A DNA stretch of 64,000 bases from Pseudomonas sp. MM211 (GCF_020386635.1 NZ_CP081942.1:3658001-3722000), one strand, 5' to 3'; counted from the stretch's first letter, positions 51,462 to 61,955 are shown. Made by a program: numbers and translations. The notes: generated by a model from the sequence alone, not told the origin.

Positions 51462-53383
51462 TCAGCCCAGGCTCAAGCGAATGCTAAAGCGAATGCTAAA
51501 GCGTGAGCCCTGACCAGGGGCACTGTCTACATCCAATTGAGCGCCGAGAATATCCACCGCCAGCTGGTGGGTGATATGCAGGCCGAGGCCCGTGCCGCCC
51601 TGTCCGCGGCGAGTTGTGAAGAATGGGTCGAAGATCTTGCCCTGCAGGTCGTCGTCCATTCCACGTCCATCATCGCTGACTTCGATCACGCAATGCCCCT
51701 GGGATTCGTCGACCTCACAGCGCACCGTCACCCCCCTTTAACGCCCGGATCGAAGGCATGAATCAGAGCATTGTCGATGAGGTTCTGCAAGATCTGCCCG
51801 AGAGGGCCTGGATAGCTGTCAAGCATGAGATTTTGCGGAACGTCGAGTTCGATACGGTGCGGGCTCTGCCGCAGCCTCGGCTGCAGCAGCAGAACGACCT
51901 CATCGACCAGCTCGCGCAGATCGAAGCGACGGCGCTCGGTACTGGCACGGTCGGTGGCCAGTTGCTTGAACGCCCGAGTAAGCTGCGACATACGCTCCAG
52001 GCTGGTAAGAATGATGCCCAGACCATCATCGGTACGCTGTACGAAACGATCCAGCGTGGTGCGCTTCAAGCCTTCACGCATTCCGGCCTGGAACTCCTGA
52101 CTGGCTTTCTCCAGCGTCGAAGCCGCCACACTTGCCGCGCCGATTGGAGTGTTCAGTTCGTGGGCGACACCGGCAACCATGGTGCCCAAGGACGACAGCT
52201 TTTCCGCCTGCAACAGGGCGCGCCGGGTTCGCTGCAGTTGGTCGACGGTGCGCTGCAATTGCTCATTGCTGAAGGCCAGGGCTCGGCTGCTGACATGCAA
52301 CTCGTGCTCAGCCCGCAAACGCTCCGCTTCGTCGATGGCGCGCCGCACGCTGACCAGCAGTCCAAGCCCCTGCAGTACACCGAAGAACAGCAGTACCCGC
52401 CACAACACTTCCCAGCGCAAGGCATCAAGATTCTCAGCGGGCAGGTGTGACAGCAGCAACCAGTGATCCGCCACGTTTATGGTCGCCGAGTTACCGTCGC
52501 CCGGACGGAAATGGTTGTACGCCCAGAAACCGGCAGAGTCGATGAATGAGCCCCGCTGCTCTTGCTGCAATCGTCGCCAACTCGATGGCTGGCGGCTGGC
52601 GAGCGTCAGTTCGGGCTTGCCGAGCATGAAGCCCCAGGCATGTTCGGGGCGCTCACCCAACATCCAGTAACCTTCATGGTCGAGCAGTTGCAGCGAGCCA
52701 CCATAAGCGGCGGAGGTTTCCTGCAAGCGGCCAAGCAGGCGTTCGGCTCGATAGTCGAGGATCAGGATGCCTCGCCGCTCGCCCCGATCACTGAACACGG
52801 GCACCGCAGCCCGCAATATGGGCACCAGCGCGCGGATCGAGCCATCAGGCCGATATTGCCGATCGAGGTCGAAGCGCGACAGGTAGGACTCGCCCCGATA
52901 CAGGTGCATGGTTTCCACGAAATAGTAGGCAGCGGAGTCATTTTGCAAATCCGCGGCGTCGACGGCCAGCGCCGCGCCGGATACTGCATCGACACGAACA
53001 CGCTCCATGCCGGTTTCATCGAGCCAACGGATGCGTTGGTAAACCCCGCGACTGCTGGAAAACTCGACGAACAGCTCGCTCAATGCGGCGTAGCTGTCAT
53101 CGGAAGCGTATTTGATGGCTCGCGTCAGCAAGGGTTGCTGACTGAGGAACTGCAGATCACCGCGCAGGCTGGCCAGGTGGCGCTCCAAAACGGCGACGCC
53201 CTCCCCCAGGCTGTCGCTTTGCGCATCCAGCAGCGGCTCGAGGCGGTCATTGAGCATGCGGTCATAGAGCAGTACGCTGAGCACGATGATCAGCAGCGAC
53301 CAAGGCAGAAACAAAACCAGCAGGTTGCGTGGCAGGGGTTTTGACAGCGCTTTGCGCCACCTTGCCATTCGGCTGATTATCAC
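51462..53383 (-). pseudogene. Membrane sensor histidine kinase, split by a frameshift inside the ATPase domain
   Basis: The frame from 53383 (551 codons) encodes a helix at about 20-45, a periplasmic dCACHE-like sensor, a second helix (VLWRVLLFFGVLQGLGLLVSV), a coiled linker, the H-box (LGTMVAGVAHELNTPIGAASVAAS) and the N-box (GQILQNLIDNALIHAF), then stops at 51728-51730. The G boxes (VSDDGRGM, IFDPFFTTRRGQGGTGLGLHI) follow in another frame from a GTG at 51731 to 51462. The break is at six G on the minus strand (51731-51736). One more G restores DPGVKGGVTVRCEVDE and a single protein of about 640 aa. As sequenced it cannot bind ATP properly. It overlaps the upstream response regulator by ATGA. 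Sequencing undercall, real mutation or phase variation cannot be separated here. Confidence 0.8.
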
Positions 53384-55593
53384 CGGTACGCACGCTCACC
53401 CAGCCAGCTCAGCAAACGCTCCAGCGGCATGGGTTTGGCGAAAAGATAGCCTTGCGCTTCCACACAATCATGCTGGGTTAACCATTCGACCTGATCCTGG
53501 TTTTCCACGCCTTCAGCGATGACCGACATGCCTACGCGCCGGGCAATCTGGATGATTGCCTCAGCGATCGACTTACCGTCATCTTCCGCACGCAGTTCCT
53601 CCACGAAGCTGCGGTCTATCTTCAGGCGATCGGCGGGCAGTTGCCGCAAGTAGCTAAGCGACGAGAAGCCGGTGCCAAAATCGTCGATGGCGACCTTCAC
53701 GCCCATCTCGCGCAGGGCCAGCAACTGCTCACAGACCTGCTCGAACGAACGCATGGCCACCGATTCGGTGATTTCCAGCTCGACCTGGCTGGCCCGCACC
53801 CCTGCCGACTCCAGATGCTGGGTGAAGCGCTCGATGAAATCGCGCTGCAGCAACTGCGTTGCCGAGACATTGATGGCGACCCGAATGTCGCCATAGCCGG
53901 CCTCGTCCAAGCGCCTGGCCGCTTGCAGCGACAAGCGCATGAGCAGATCGCCCAGAGGCAGAATGTAGCCGGTGGCTTCAGCGAGTGGAATGAATTGCAG
54001 TGGCGGTATCGCTTTGCCGTCGGCTTGGTACCAGCGAGCCAGGGCTTCGACACCAGTGACAACGCCACTGCGCATGTCCAGCTGGGGCTGCAGCTCGATA
54101 CTGATCAGATCGCTGGCCACCGCATCACGCAGTGCCAGCAACAAGCGGAAGGATTCGGCGTGAGCCCCCTGCAGCTGACGGTCGTGCACCACATGCTGAT
54201 CATGGCCCAATTGCTTGGCCTGCTTGAGCGTAAGCCGCGCATCCTGAAGCGCGACGCTGGCGGTGTCGTCAAAATCGCGCAGGTACAGGGTCACGCTGCT
54301 CAGGCTATGCACCTGGCCGAGTTCATAAGGACGATTGGGGCGGCGGAACAACGCCACGATATCCTCGGCGCGTACCTGATCTTCCGGGCCGAGAATGGCA
54401 AACAGATCATCGCGTACCCGGGCGATCAGCACGTTGCCATCAAAGGTCTCGCGCAGTCGGTTGGCCACCAGGCCCAGGATGAAATCTCCATAACCAGTCC
54501 CGAAAGCGGTGTTGGCGCCGGAGAAGTTGTCGATATCGATCAGCACCAGAACGCGCTCGTCCTTATTCGAACTGCTAAGCGTCATGTCGAGCATGCGAAT
54601 CAGCGCATTGCGATTGGGGATCTTCAGCAAGTCGTCCTGGTAGGCCATCTCCTCCAGGCGGCTGAACAACGCGACGTTATAGAGGCCACGGCTGATACTG
54701 GCACTGAAGACCTCGAGCAGTTCAAGCTCGGTATCATCCAAGGTGCGCTCGGTCGCTACGTAACAGGCGTAGTCAGCGCCGGCCTGAAAGCGCGGAAAAA
54801 ATAGTACGGTGCAATCGTCGAAGCGCAGCGTGCATTGCTTTTGCAGGCTACAGCGCAAGGCGCTGGCCACGGCATCGTCGCGCAGCCCATCCAGGTCGCC
54901 ATCGATGGAACCGTAAAAGCGCCCGCTGGCGCTGATCACATGAGCATTGGGAAGGCTGCCGGGGCTAGGCTCCTGCGCCTTGACGCAGACGATGCCTTCG
55001 GCTTGCAAGTCCAGCAACGAGGCAATCTCGGAGAGGATCTTGGCTGACAACTCGCGGGTATTCTTCGAGCAGAACAGCGCATTGCTGGACTCGACGATCA
55101 TCTGCAGGCCACGACGGGCACGGGCGGTGGCCTTGAGCTGCGAGTAACTGCGCAGCCCGGCGGTCAGCACCGTACGCAGGCGCTCGGCACTCAGCTCGCT
55201 TTTGGACCAGTAATCGTTGATGTCGTAATCACGCATGACCTCCTGCACAGGTGCCATGCCAGGCTCGCCAGTGAGTAGCACGACGCGGATCTCGGCATTG
55301 CCGATCACCTCGCGCAGGGTCTTGACCAAGCGCAGGCCGGCATCCTCGGTCTCCATCACCACGTCGAGCAGAACCAGGGCGATATCGCGCTGTTCGGCGA
55401 GAATCATCGCCGCCTGGCGATTGCTGAAGGCCTGCTGTATCTCGATACGCCGGCCAAGAATTTCCATCTCGCTCATGGCGAAAGCCGTGGCGCGTTGAAA
55501 GCCGGGATCATCGTCTACGGTGAGAATGTGCCAAACCGGCTGCTGCGTGCTGCCAACAGGCTCATCGTCGAAAAACACTACGGAGTCATCCAT
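53380..55593 (-). CDS. Response regulator with DUF3369, degenerate GGDEF and EAL domains (c-di-GMP phosphodiesterase)
   Basis: A 737-residue cytoplasmic protein. The receiver (WHILTVDDDPGFQRATAFAM, Asp in LVLLDVVM) is followed by DUF3369, a GGDEF domain whose active loop reads GTGYGDF (so cyclase-inactive), and an EAL domain. EAL residues are kept: ELQPQ, VEALARW, NVSATQL, ELEITES, IDDFGTGFSSLSYL, LKIDRSF, IAEGVE. It should therefore degrade cyclic di-GMP when phosphorylated. The start codon at 55593 has GGTGAG upstream, and the stop overlaps the kinase by ATGA. Kinase and regulator form one two-component module that lowers c-di-GMP, a switch towards motility. Confidence 0.92.
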   Translation of the reverse strand: MDDSVVFFDDEPVGSTQQPVWHILTVDDDPGFQRATAFAMSEMEILGRRIEIQQAFSNRQAAMILAEQRDIALVLLDVVMETEDAGLRLVKTLREVIGNAEIRVVLLTGEPGMAPVQEVMRDYDINDYWSKSELSAERLRTVLTAGLRSYSQLKATARARRGLQMIVESSNALFCSKNTRELSAKILSEIASLLDLQAEGIVCVKAQEPSPGSLPNAHVISASGRFYGSIDGDLDGLRDDAVASALRCSLQKQCTLRFDDCTVLFFPRFQAGADYACYVATERTLDDTELELLEVFSASISRGLYNVALFSRLEEMAYQDDLLKIPNRNALIRMLDMTLSSSNKDERVLVLIDIDNFSGANTAFGTGYGDFILGLVANRLRETFDGNVLIARVRDDLFAILGPEDQVRAEDIVALFRRPNRPYELGQVHSLSSVTLYLRDFDDTASVALQDARLTLKQAKQLGHDQHVVHDRQLQGAHAESFRLLLALRDAVASDLISIELQPQLDMRSGVVTGVEALARWYQADGKAIPPLQFIPLAEATGYILPLGDLLMRLSLQAARRLDEAGYGDIRVAINVSATQLLQRDFIERFTQHLESAGVRASQVELEITESVAMRSFEQVCEQLLALREMGVKVAIDDFGTGFSSLSYLRQLPADRLKIDRSFVEELRAEDDGKSIAEAIIQIARRVGMSVIAEGVENQDQVEWLTQHDCVEAQGYLFAKPMPLERLLSWLGERAYR

Positions 55594-55785
55594 GAAACAC
55601 GCTCACCTATCACCCATACGAAGAGGAACAATACCTTCCGTGCCGCCAAGTATAGCCAGCCTTGGAAAGAGACAAGAGGCATGATGGCATTTCGCAAATG
55701 GCACGAATGCGGCCATTCATCGGTCTGAGTCTGCAGCACTCATCACCACCTGAGATGCACCGGGTTTAACGGACAAGGAGAAGCT

Positions 55786-56328
55786 ATGGGGTATTGGCTG
55801 GTCATCGATCTGGAAGCCACCACGGAAGAAGGTGGCTGGCCCATCGAGCAGATGGAAATCATCGAGATCGGCGCCAGTCTGGTAAACGCCAGCGGTCACG
55901 AGATTGACCATTTCCAGCGCTTCGTGCGGCCGCTGCGCCGCCCAAATCTCACCCGCTTTTGCCGCGAGCTGACCCATATCAGCCAGGCGGATGTCGATTC
56001 GGCGTCGACGCTGTCAGCTCTATGGCCACAATTCGAACGCTGGCTGGAGCCTCATCGGACACGTCTACAAGGCTGGTGCAGCTGGGGTGACTACGATCGC
56101 AAGCAGCTGCAGCAGGACTGGCAAGCCAACGGCTTGGTCAGCCACCTGCAAACGCTGCCTCATGTGAACCTCAAGCGACGTTTCGCCGAAGAGCGCCATC
56201 TGGCACGCCCGGTTGGGCTGAACGCGGCGTTACAGCTTGCCGGTATCGGCTTCAGCGGCCAGCAGCACCGCGCCCTGACCGATGCTCGTAATACCGCGCG
56301 TCTACTTCCGCTGGTGATGGCTCGCTGA
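55786..56328 (+). CDS. DEDDh-type 3'-5' exonuclease
   Basis: A 180-residue exonuclease of the RNase T/ERI-1 branch. Catalytic residues: [11 protein letters not shown] (Exo I Asp and Glu), [11 protein letters not shown] (Exo II Asp) and [14 protein letters not shown] (Exo III His and Asp). The other conserved segment is [26 protein letters not shown]. It acts on DNA or RNA 3' ends; relatives include bacterial KapD. AAGGAG lies six bases before the ATG. Single gene divergent from the response regulator. Confidence 0.9.
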   Translation: MGYWLVIDLEATTEEGGWPIEQMEIIEIGASLVNASGHEIDHFQRFVRPLRRPNLTRFCRELTHISQADVDSASTLSALWPQFERWLEPHRTRLQGWCSWGDYDRKQLQQDWQANGLVSHLQTLPHVNLKRRFAEERHLARPVGLNAALQLAGIGFSGQQHRALTDARNTARLLPLVMAR

Positions 56329-56410
56329 AGGCACACGCTTACAGGTGACGACAGGAAATGCCTTGGGCATACTTGCCGGCCATTTATTTCTGCCCCTAGC
56401 GAGGATGCAT

Positions 56411-56692
56411 ATGTTCAAGGTCAACGAGTATTTCGACGGCACCGTCAAATCCATCGCGTTCGGCATGGCAGAAGGCCCGGCCACCATTGGCGTAATGGCT
56501 GCAGGGGATTACGAATTCGGCACTAGCCAGTTGGAAGTCATGCATGTGATCGCTGGCGCGTTGACCGTGAAGCTGCCAGGTAGCGACAACTGGGAGACTT
56601 TCACTGCAGGCAGCCGCTTCACCGTGCCGGCCAACAGCAAGTTCCAGCTGAAGGTCGAGCAAGACACCGCTTACCTGTGCGAATACCGCTGA
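56411..56692 (+). CDS. ppnP: Pyrimidine/purine nucleoside phosphorylase
   Basis: A 93-residue cupin of the PpnP (YaiE/DUF1255) family that cleaves nucleosides with phosphate. [55 protein letters not shown] and [26 protein letters not shown] match the E. coli protein along its length. GAGG lies six bases before the ATG; the longer in-frame start is unsupported. Close to the DEDDh exonuclease, which would fit nucleotide salvage. Confidence 0.93.
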   Translation: MFKVNEYFDGTVKSIAFGMAEGPATIGVMAAGDYEFGTSQLEVMHVIAGALTVKLPGSDNWETFTAGSRFTVPANSKFQLKVEQDTAYLCEYR

Positions 56693-56713
56693 CAAGTCGT
56701 CCTGCGGTAACTG

Positions 56714-56739
56714 AAAGCCCGGCCAAGTGCTGGGCTTTT
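56714..56739 (+). terminator. Intrinsic terminator after ppnP
   Basis: AAAGCCC and GGGCTTTT close an eleven-base interior that can pair further (GGC/GCT); T tract follows. Confidence 0.7.
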
Positions 56740-56881
56740 ACGTGGAAGGGATGCAATAACTGCCGAGCAGCCCTACCGAAAGTTTGACACGACCATAGTC
56801 CGTGGTTGAGTGCAGCGATACCCAGGACAGCTGATCCCCAGGTATTGATGGGCTCAGAATCGGTCTACAGGGCTGGCAGAC

Positions 56882-57358
56882 CTAAACGCGCAACTCCATG
56901 CCTTCCTTTAAAAAGCGCGGGGCGATATAGCGCTCGAAATGCGCCTCGGAGAGCAGGAAGAACTCCCGGTCGATGGCGTCACGCAGATCTGGCAGTTCCC
57001 AGTCGCGAAATTCCGGCAGCAGGGAAATACCGTAGGCGTCCACCTGAGTGATCACCCGGGCACCACGCGCCAGCAGCTGGTAGGCCCAGCAATACGCGGA
57101 CTGGTGAGGAACATAGCGAATCTGCCGCTGCTGCAGCTGTTTGAGCAGAAGCCCCTCGTCGAAAACTTCCAGTTTGGCCGTCATTACCTGCACCAGAAGC
57201 ATCTCCAGGCGCAGCCAGACCGACTGTTTCTCCTCGTCGCTGTAGCCGTTCCAGTTGATCACTTCATGGTGGAAGCGCTTGCAGCCGCGGCACACGGAAT
57301 CACCGAAGACCGTAGAGCACAGGCCGACACAAGGCGTCTTGATAGGTTGATTGGACAT
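56882..57358 (-). CDS. DUF1289 domain protein
   Basis: A 158-residue protein. The N-terminal Cys motif PCVGLCSTVFGDSVCRGCKRFHHEVINWNGYSDEEK defines DUF1289, a small metal or Fe-S-like module common in proteobacteria. The C-terminal 100 residues, with ISLLPEFRDWELPDLRDAIDREFFLL, belong to the longer Pseudomonas form. The ATG is taken at 57358; the ribosome site is weak. It is divergent from acnB. Function unknown. Confidence 0.85.
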   Translation of the reverse strand: MSNQPIKTPCVGLCSTVFGDSVCRGCKRFHHEVINWNGYSDEEKQSVWLRLEMLLVQVMTAKLEVFDEGLLLKQLQQRQIRYVPHQSAYCWAYQLLARGARVITQVDAYGISLLPEFRDWELPDLRDAIDREFFLLSEAHFERYIAPRFLKEGMELRV

Positions 57359-57445
57359 GCGTTACATCGATACACAGGACTGTTAAGGGGACATCTTAGC
57401 CCTTTGTCTAATACGGAACACCCCAGAGGATGATGGGTCTTTCGC

Positions 57446-57474
57446 TTAACTTTGCTCCAGTATTCCGCTAGAAT
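57446..57474 (+). promoter_or_regulatory. Sigma-70 promoter of acnB
   Basis: TTAACT and TAGAAT with a 17-bp spacer; the predicted start near 57481 gives a leader of about 270 nt before the GTG at 57754. Confidence 0.6.
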
Positions 57475-57507
57475 CAGCGCGCCTTGCGAAAGGCGCCAAT
57501 GTCCGTT

Positions 57508-57635
57508 GGAAGCTGTTTTCAAAGCGTCACGAGCACAGTCGATCCTGCAGGTCGATGTTGGCATGGTCATCCCCAGGCCATGCCAGCCCCTCATCAGACC
57601 CGTCCTGCCGGCGTAAAACTTTGAAAGCAGCTTCC
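57508..57635 (+). promoter_or_regulatory. Structured 5' leader of acnB (candidate riboregulator)
   Basis: A 17-nt element at 57508-57524 pairs completely with 57619-57635, with one G-U pair. It encloses a second 7-bp hairpin GGCATGG/CCATGCC (57560-57566 and 57578-57584). Nearer the gene, GTCCC (57711) can pair with GGGAC (57729), while ACCCT (57720-57724) can instead pair with AGGGT of the ribosome site (57742-57746), so two exclusive folds are possible. No gene is seen in the 395-bp gap 57359-57753. Confidence 0.55.
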
Positions 57636-57753
57636 GGATGGAAGCATTGAAACCATCGCGCACAGCCCATGAGGCTGAGCTGCGGATGTGTTTAATGCGT
57701 TCCTGCATGCGTCCCGGACACCCTATTTGGGACCACTGATGAGGGTAATAACT

Positions 57754-60363
57754 GTGCTTGAAGCCTACCGCAAACACGTAGCAGAGCGTGCCGCCCAGGG
57801 TATCGTGCCCCAGCCGCTAAACGCCGAACAAACCGCTGGTCTCGTTGACCTGCTGAAGAACCCGCCGGCCGGCGAAGAAGAATTCCTCCTCGACCTGATC
57901 ACCAATCGCGTGCCGCCAGGCGTCGACGAAGCGGCCTATGTAAAAGCCGGTTTCCTCTCCGCTATCGCCAAGGGCGAAGCCACTTCCCCCCTGCTCGACA
58001 AGAAGCGCGCCACCGAACTGCTCGGCACCATGCAGGGCGGCTACAACATCGCGACCCTGGTCGAGTTGCTGGATGACGCCGAACTGGCCGCCATCGCAGC
58101 TGAACAGCTCAAACACACGCTGCTGATGTTCGACGCGTTCCACGACGTTGCCGAAAAAGCCAAAGCAGGCAATGTACACGCTCAAGGCGTGCTGCAGTCC
58201 TGGGCCGATGGCGAATGGTTCAAGAAGCGTCCAACCCTGGCCGACAAGATCAGCCTGCGGGTTTTCAAGGTAACCGGCGAAACCAACACTGACGACCTGT
58301 CGCCCGCTCCAGATGCCTGGTCGCGCCCGGATATTCCGCTGCACGCCCTGGCCATGCTGAAAATGGCCCGCGACGGCATCGTACCTGACGTACAAGGCTC
58401 CATCGGCCCGATGAAGCAGATCGCCCAGATGTACGGCGACGGCTTCCCGGTTGCCTACGTCGGTGACGTGGTCGGTACCGGTTCCTCGCGTAAATCCGCC
58501 ACCAACTCGGTGCTGTGGTTCTTCGGCGACGACATCCCGTACGTGCCTAACAAGCGTGCTGGCGGTTTCTGCTTCGGCTCGAAAATCGCGCCGATCTTCT
58601 ACAACACCATGGAAGACGCCGGCGCCCTGCCGATCGAATTCGATGTCTCGAACATCAACATGGGCGACGTGATCGACCTGTACCCGCACGCAGGCAAAGT
58701 CTGCAAGCACGGTACTGACGACGTCATCACCACCTTCGAAATGAAGACCCCGGTTCTGCTCGACGAAGTTCGCGCTGGCGGCCGTATCCCGCTGATCGTC
58801 GGCCGTGGCCTGACCGAAAAAGCACGTGCCGAGCTGGGTCTGGGCCCAACCGACCTGTTCAAACTGCCAGAAGCGCCGGTCGACACTGGCAAGGGTTACA
58901 CCCTGGCACAGAAGATGGTCGGCAAGGCATGCGGACTGCCGGAAGACAAAGGTGTTCGTCCGGGCACCTACTGCGAGCCGAAGATGACCACCGTCGGTTC
59001 CCAGGACACCACTGGCCCGATGACCCGCGACGAGCTGAAAGACCTGGCTTGCCTGGGTTTCTCCGCTGACCTGGTGATGCAGTCGTTCTGCCACACCGCG
59101 GCCTATCCGAAGCCGATCGACGTCACCACTCACCACACTCTGCCGGATTTCATCCGCACCCGTGGCGGCGTGTCGCTGCGTCCTGGCGACGGCATCATCC
59201 ACAGCTGGCTGAACCGCATGCTGCTGCCGGATACCGTCGGCACCGGTGGTGACTCGCACACCCGCTTCCCGATCGGCATCTCCTTCCCGGCCGGTTCGGG
59301 CCTGGTCGCCTTCGCCGCAGCCACCGGCGTTATGCCGCTGGATATGCCAGAGTCGGTTCTGGTGCGTTTCAAGGGCAAGCTGCAACCGGGCATCACCCTG
59401 CGTGACCTGGTACATGCCATCCCTTACTACGGCATCCAGCAAGGTCTGCTGACCGTCGAGAAGAAAGGCAAGATCAACGCCTTCTCCGGCCGCATCCTGG
59501 AAATCGAAGGCCTGGACGACTTGACCGTCGAGCAGGCGTTCGAGCTGTCCGACGCCTCTGCCGAGCGTTCCGCTGCAGGTTGCACCATCAAGCTGCCGGA
59601 AAAAGCCATTGCCGAATACCTGAAGTCGAACATCACCCTGCTGCGCTGGATGATCAGCGAAGGCTACGGCGATGCGCGCACCATGGAGCGTCGCGCTCAA
59701 GCGATGGAAGCCTGGCTGGCCAACCCTGTGCTGCTCAGCGCAGACAAGGACGCCGAGTACGCCGAAATCGTCGAAATCGACCTGGCCGATATCAAGGAGC
59801 CCGTTCTCTGCGCACCTAACGACCCGGACGACGCGCGCCTGCTGTCGACCGTTCAGGGCGAGAAGATCGACGAAGTGTTCATCGGCTCGTGCATGACCAA
59901 CATCGGTCACTTCCGCGCTGCCGGTAAGCTGCTGGATCAGGTCAAAGGTCAGCTGCCTACCCGTCTGTGGCTGTCGCCGCCGACCAAGATGGACGCTCAC
60001 CAACTGACCGAAGAGGGCTACTACGGCATCTACGGCAAGGCCGGCGCGCGCATGGAAATGCCGGGCTGCTCGCTGTGCATGGGTAACCAGGCACGCGTCG
60101 AGCCGAATTCGACCGTTGTGTCGACGTCGACCCGTAACTTCCCGAACCGCCTGGGTGATGGTGCCAACGTGTACCTGGCTTCTGCCGAGCTGGCCGCTGT
60201 CGCGTCCATCCTGGGCAAGCTGCCGACCGTCGAGGAGTACATGGAGTACGCGAAGAATATCGACAGCATGGCTGCCGACATCTATCGCTACCTGAGCTTC
60301 GATCAGATCGCCGAGTTCCGCGAAGCAGCGGCCAACGCGAACATCCCGGTCGTTCAAGCTTAA
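57754..60363 (+). CDS. acnB: Bifunctional aconitate hydratase 2 / 2-methylisocitrate dehydratase
   Basis: An 869-residue TCA-cycle enzyme isomerising citrate and isocitrate, the main vegetative aconitase. The HEAT-like N-terminal domain ([25 protein letters not shown]), the swivel domain ([32 protein letters not shown]) and the Fe-S catalytic domain are complete. Fe-S ligands appear as [11 protein letters not shown] and, near the C-terminus, [13 protein letters not shown]; the substrate region is [14 protein letters not shown] at 57754 with GAGGG eight bases upstream matches other Pseudomonas acnB starts; an ATG at 57739 would add five residues. A long structured leader precedes it, and a terminator follows. 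Confidence 0.96.
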   Translation: MLEAYRKHVAERAAQGIVPQPLNAEQTAGLVDLLKNPPAGEEEFLLDLITNRVPPGVDEAAYVKAGFLSAIAKGEATSPLLDKKRATELLGTMQGGYNIATLVELLDDAELAAIAAEQLKHTLLMFDAFHDVAEKAKAGNVHAQGVLQSWADGEWFKKRPTLADKISLRVFKVTGETNTDDLSPAPDAWSRPDIPLHALAMLKMARDGIVPDVQGSIGPMKQIAQMYGDGFPVAYVGDVVGTGSSRKSATNSVLWFFGDDIPYVPNKRAGGFCFGSKIAPIFYNTMEDAGALPIEFDVSNINMGDVIDLYPHAGKVCKHGTDDVITTFEMKTPVLLDEVRAGGRIPLIVGRGLTEKARAELGLGPTDLFKLPEAPVDTGKGYTLAQKMVGKACGLPEDKGVRPGTYCEPKMTTVGSQDTTGPMTRDELKDLACLGFSADLVMQSFCHTAAYPKPIDVTTHHTLPDFIRTRGGVSLRPGDGIIHSWLNRMLLPDTVGTGGDSHTRFPIGISFPAGSGLVAFAAATGVMPLDMPESVLVRFKGKLQPGITLRDLVHAIPYYGIQQGLLTVEKKGKINAFSGRILEIEGLDDLTVEQAFELSDASAERSAAGCTIKLPEKAIAEYLKSNITLLRWMISEGYGDARTMERRAQAMEAWLANPVLLSADKDAEYAEIVEIDLADIKEPVLCAPNDPDDARLLSTVQGEKIDEVFIGSCMTNIGHFRAAGKLLDQVKGQLPTRLWLSPPTKMDAHQLTEEGYYGIYGKAGARMEMPGCSLCMGNQARVEPNSTVVSTSTRNFPNRLGDGANVYLASAELAAVASILGKLPTVEEYMEYAKNIDSMAADIYRYLSFDQIAEFREAAANANIPVVQA

Positions 60364-60379
60364 GGCTTCACCTGCGTTA

Positions 60380-60408
60380 GAAAGCCCCGCCTGGTGCGGG
60401 GCTTTTTT
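60380..60408 (+). terminator. Intrinsic terminator of acnB
   Basis: A stem of AAAGCCCCGC and GCGGGGCTTT around CTGGT, followed by TTTTT. Confidence 0.92.
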
Positions 60409-60588
60409 ATGCGCGTAGGAAAACGCAGTATCACCGCAGAAACGTCGGACACTCGGCGGCAACTGTACCGGATACAGCTGTACTGGCCGGTCGACTGTAG
60501 GGGAAAAGCACCAGAAGGCTGTATCTGCCGGCAAAACAGCTCGCTCGGTTAGGGTTAGCCATCGAATTTCCCTGCCGAGAACCGCCCC

Positions 60589-61938
60589 ATGCACACCGAT
60601 GAACGCGCTTTACTGGTCGACGCCGATCGTCGCGCCCTCGCCTATTACGACAGCATCGCGCAACGCCGGGTCTACCCGCTGGAAAGCGCCATCGCGGCGC
60701 TGGACGGCTTCGATCAGCCTCTGCCAACCACCGGAAGTCTTGCCGAGCAGGTGCTACACAAGCTCGACGAACTGGGCACGCCCGCCACCGTCACCAGCAA
60801 CGGCCCGCGCTATTTCGGTTTCGTGATCGGCGCCACTCTGCCTGCCGCCGCAGCCGCCGAGCGCATGGTGCTGGCGTGGGATCAGTGCGCGTCGTCATTC
60901 GACGGCTCCCCAGTTGCCGACAAGCTGGAGAAAGTCGCAGCCCGCTGGGTCTGCGAGGCGCTCGGCCTGCCGACCGAGAGCGCAGTCGGCTTCGGTACCA
61001 GCGCCACGGCCTGTACCCTCGCCTGCCTGTCCGCAGCACGCCGCCAGTTGCTGGCGAAACTAGGCTGGGATTTCGATCAGGACGGTTTGATCGGCGCCCC
61101 GGAGATTCGCGTGGTGATCTCCGAAACCGCCCACATCACGGTGAAAAAAGCCTTGCGCGTGCTCGGTTTCGGCATGCGTCGCCTGCAACTGGCGCCGGTC
61201 GACGAACATGGCCGTATCGACCCCGCCCGGCTCCCGGAACTGGATGACCACACCCTGCTGATTCTTCAGGCCGGTGAGGTCAACACCGGCGAGTTCGACC
61301 GTTTCGCCGAACTGATTCCCCGCGCCCGGGCTGCTGGTGCCTGGGTGCATGTCGACGGCGCATTCGGCCTGTGGGCACGAGCCTCTTCGTCGGCTGGGCT
61401 GGCCGAAGGCATCGAACAAGCCGACAGCTGGACCACCGACGGCCACAAATGGCTAAACACCCCGTACGACAGCGCCATGGCCATCTGTCGCGATGGCGAT
61501 GCCCTGGCTGCGGCGATGAACAGCGATGCAGCCTATGCCATGGCCTCGAAGGATTCGCAGAAGAATCTGACCCTGGAGTTTTCCCGGCGCGCGCGCGGCG
61601 TGGCGATCTGGGCGGCGCTGGCCAGTCTCGGCCGCGACGGCTTGCGCGAAATGATCGACCGCCATATCCGTCAGGCCGGGCGCGTTGCAGAAGCGCTGCG
61701 TGACGGTGGCTATCAGGTACTCAACCGGGTGCGGCTCAATCAGGTGCTGGTGCGCGCCGACTCGGACGAGCAAACCGCTGCGATTCTCAAGGCAGCGCAG
61801 GACTCAGGCGAAGTCTGGTTCGGCGCCACCGTCTGGCAGGGCCGACCGGCCTTCCGCCTGAGTGTGAGCTCCTGGCGTACCACGGATGCGGATATCGAAA
61901 CCCTCATCACCCTGCTGCTACGCCTGAAAAATGCCTGA
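60589..61938 (+). CDS. PLP-dependent decarboxylase-like protein (group II, aspartate/aromatic-type)
   Basis: A 449-residue fold-type I PLP enzyme. TSNGPRYFGFVIGATLPAAAAAERMVLAWDQCASSFDGSP, GFGTSATACTLACLSAARRQLL, ISETAHITVKKALRVLGFG, QAGEVNTGEFDRF, WVHVDGAFGLWARAS and the PLP lysine in SWTTDGHKWLNTPYDSAMA are those of the pyridoxal-dependent decarboxylase (DDC-like) family that includes aspartate and tyrosine decarboxylases. The substrate is not certain; closest by eye are the Pseudomonas members annotated as aspartate aminotransferase family. The ATG at 60589 is the first good start. It is convergent with the beta-lactamase. Confidence 0.87.
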   Translation: MHTDERALLVDADRRALAYYDSIAQRRVYPLESAIAALDGFDQPLPTTGSLAEQVLHKLDELGTPATVTSNGPRYFGFVIGATLPAAAAAERMVLAWDQCASSFDGSPVADKLEKVAARWVCEALGLPTESAVGFGTSATACTLACLSAARRQLLAKLGWDFDQDGLIGAPEIRVVISETAHITVKKALRVLGFGMRRLQLAPVDEHGRIDPARLPELDDHTLLILQAGEVNTGEFDRFAELIPRARAAGAWVHVDGAFGLWARASSSAGLAEGIEQADSWTTDGHKWLNTPYDSAMAICRDGDALAAAMNSDAAYAMASKDSQKNLTLEFSRRARGVAIWAALASLGRDGLREMIDRHIRQAGRVAEALRDGGYQVLNRVRLNQVLVRADSDEQTAAILKAAQDSGEVWFGATVWQGRPAFRLSVSSWRTTDADIETLITLLLRLKNA

Positions 61939-61955
61939 GCCATACGAGCATGACG

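Noticed and set aside
51728..51740. Programmed ribosomal -1 frameshifting in the sensor kinase
   Set aside because: The A/G run AAAGGGGGG is not in the X-XXY-YYZ register of the upstream frame and I see no downstream pseudoknot; error or indel is simpler.
57817..60594. 925-codon open frame antisense to acnB
   Set aside because: It mirrors the codon bias of acnB in the opposite frame; no start signals, no family features.
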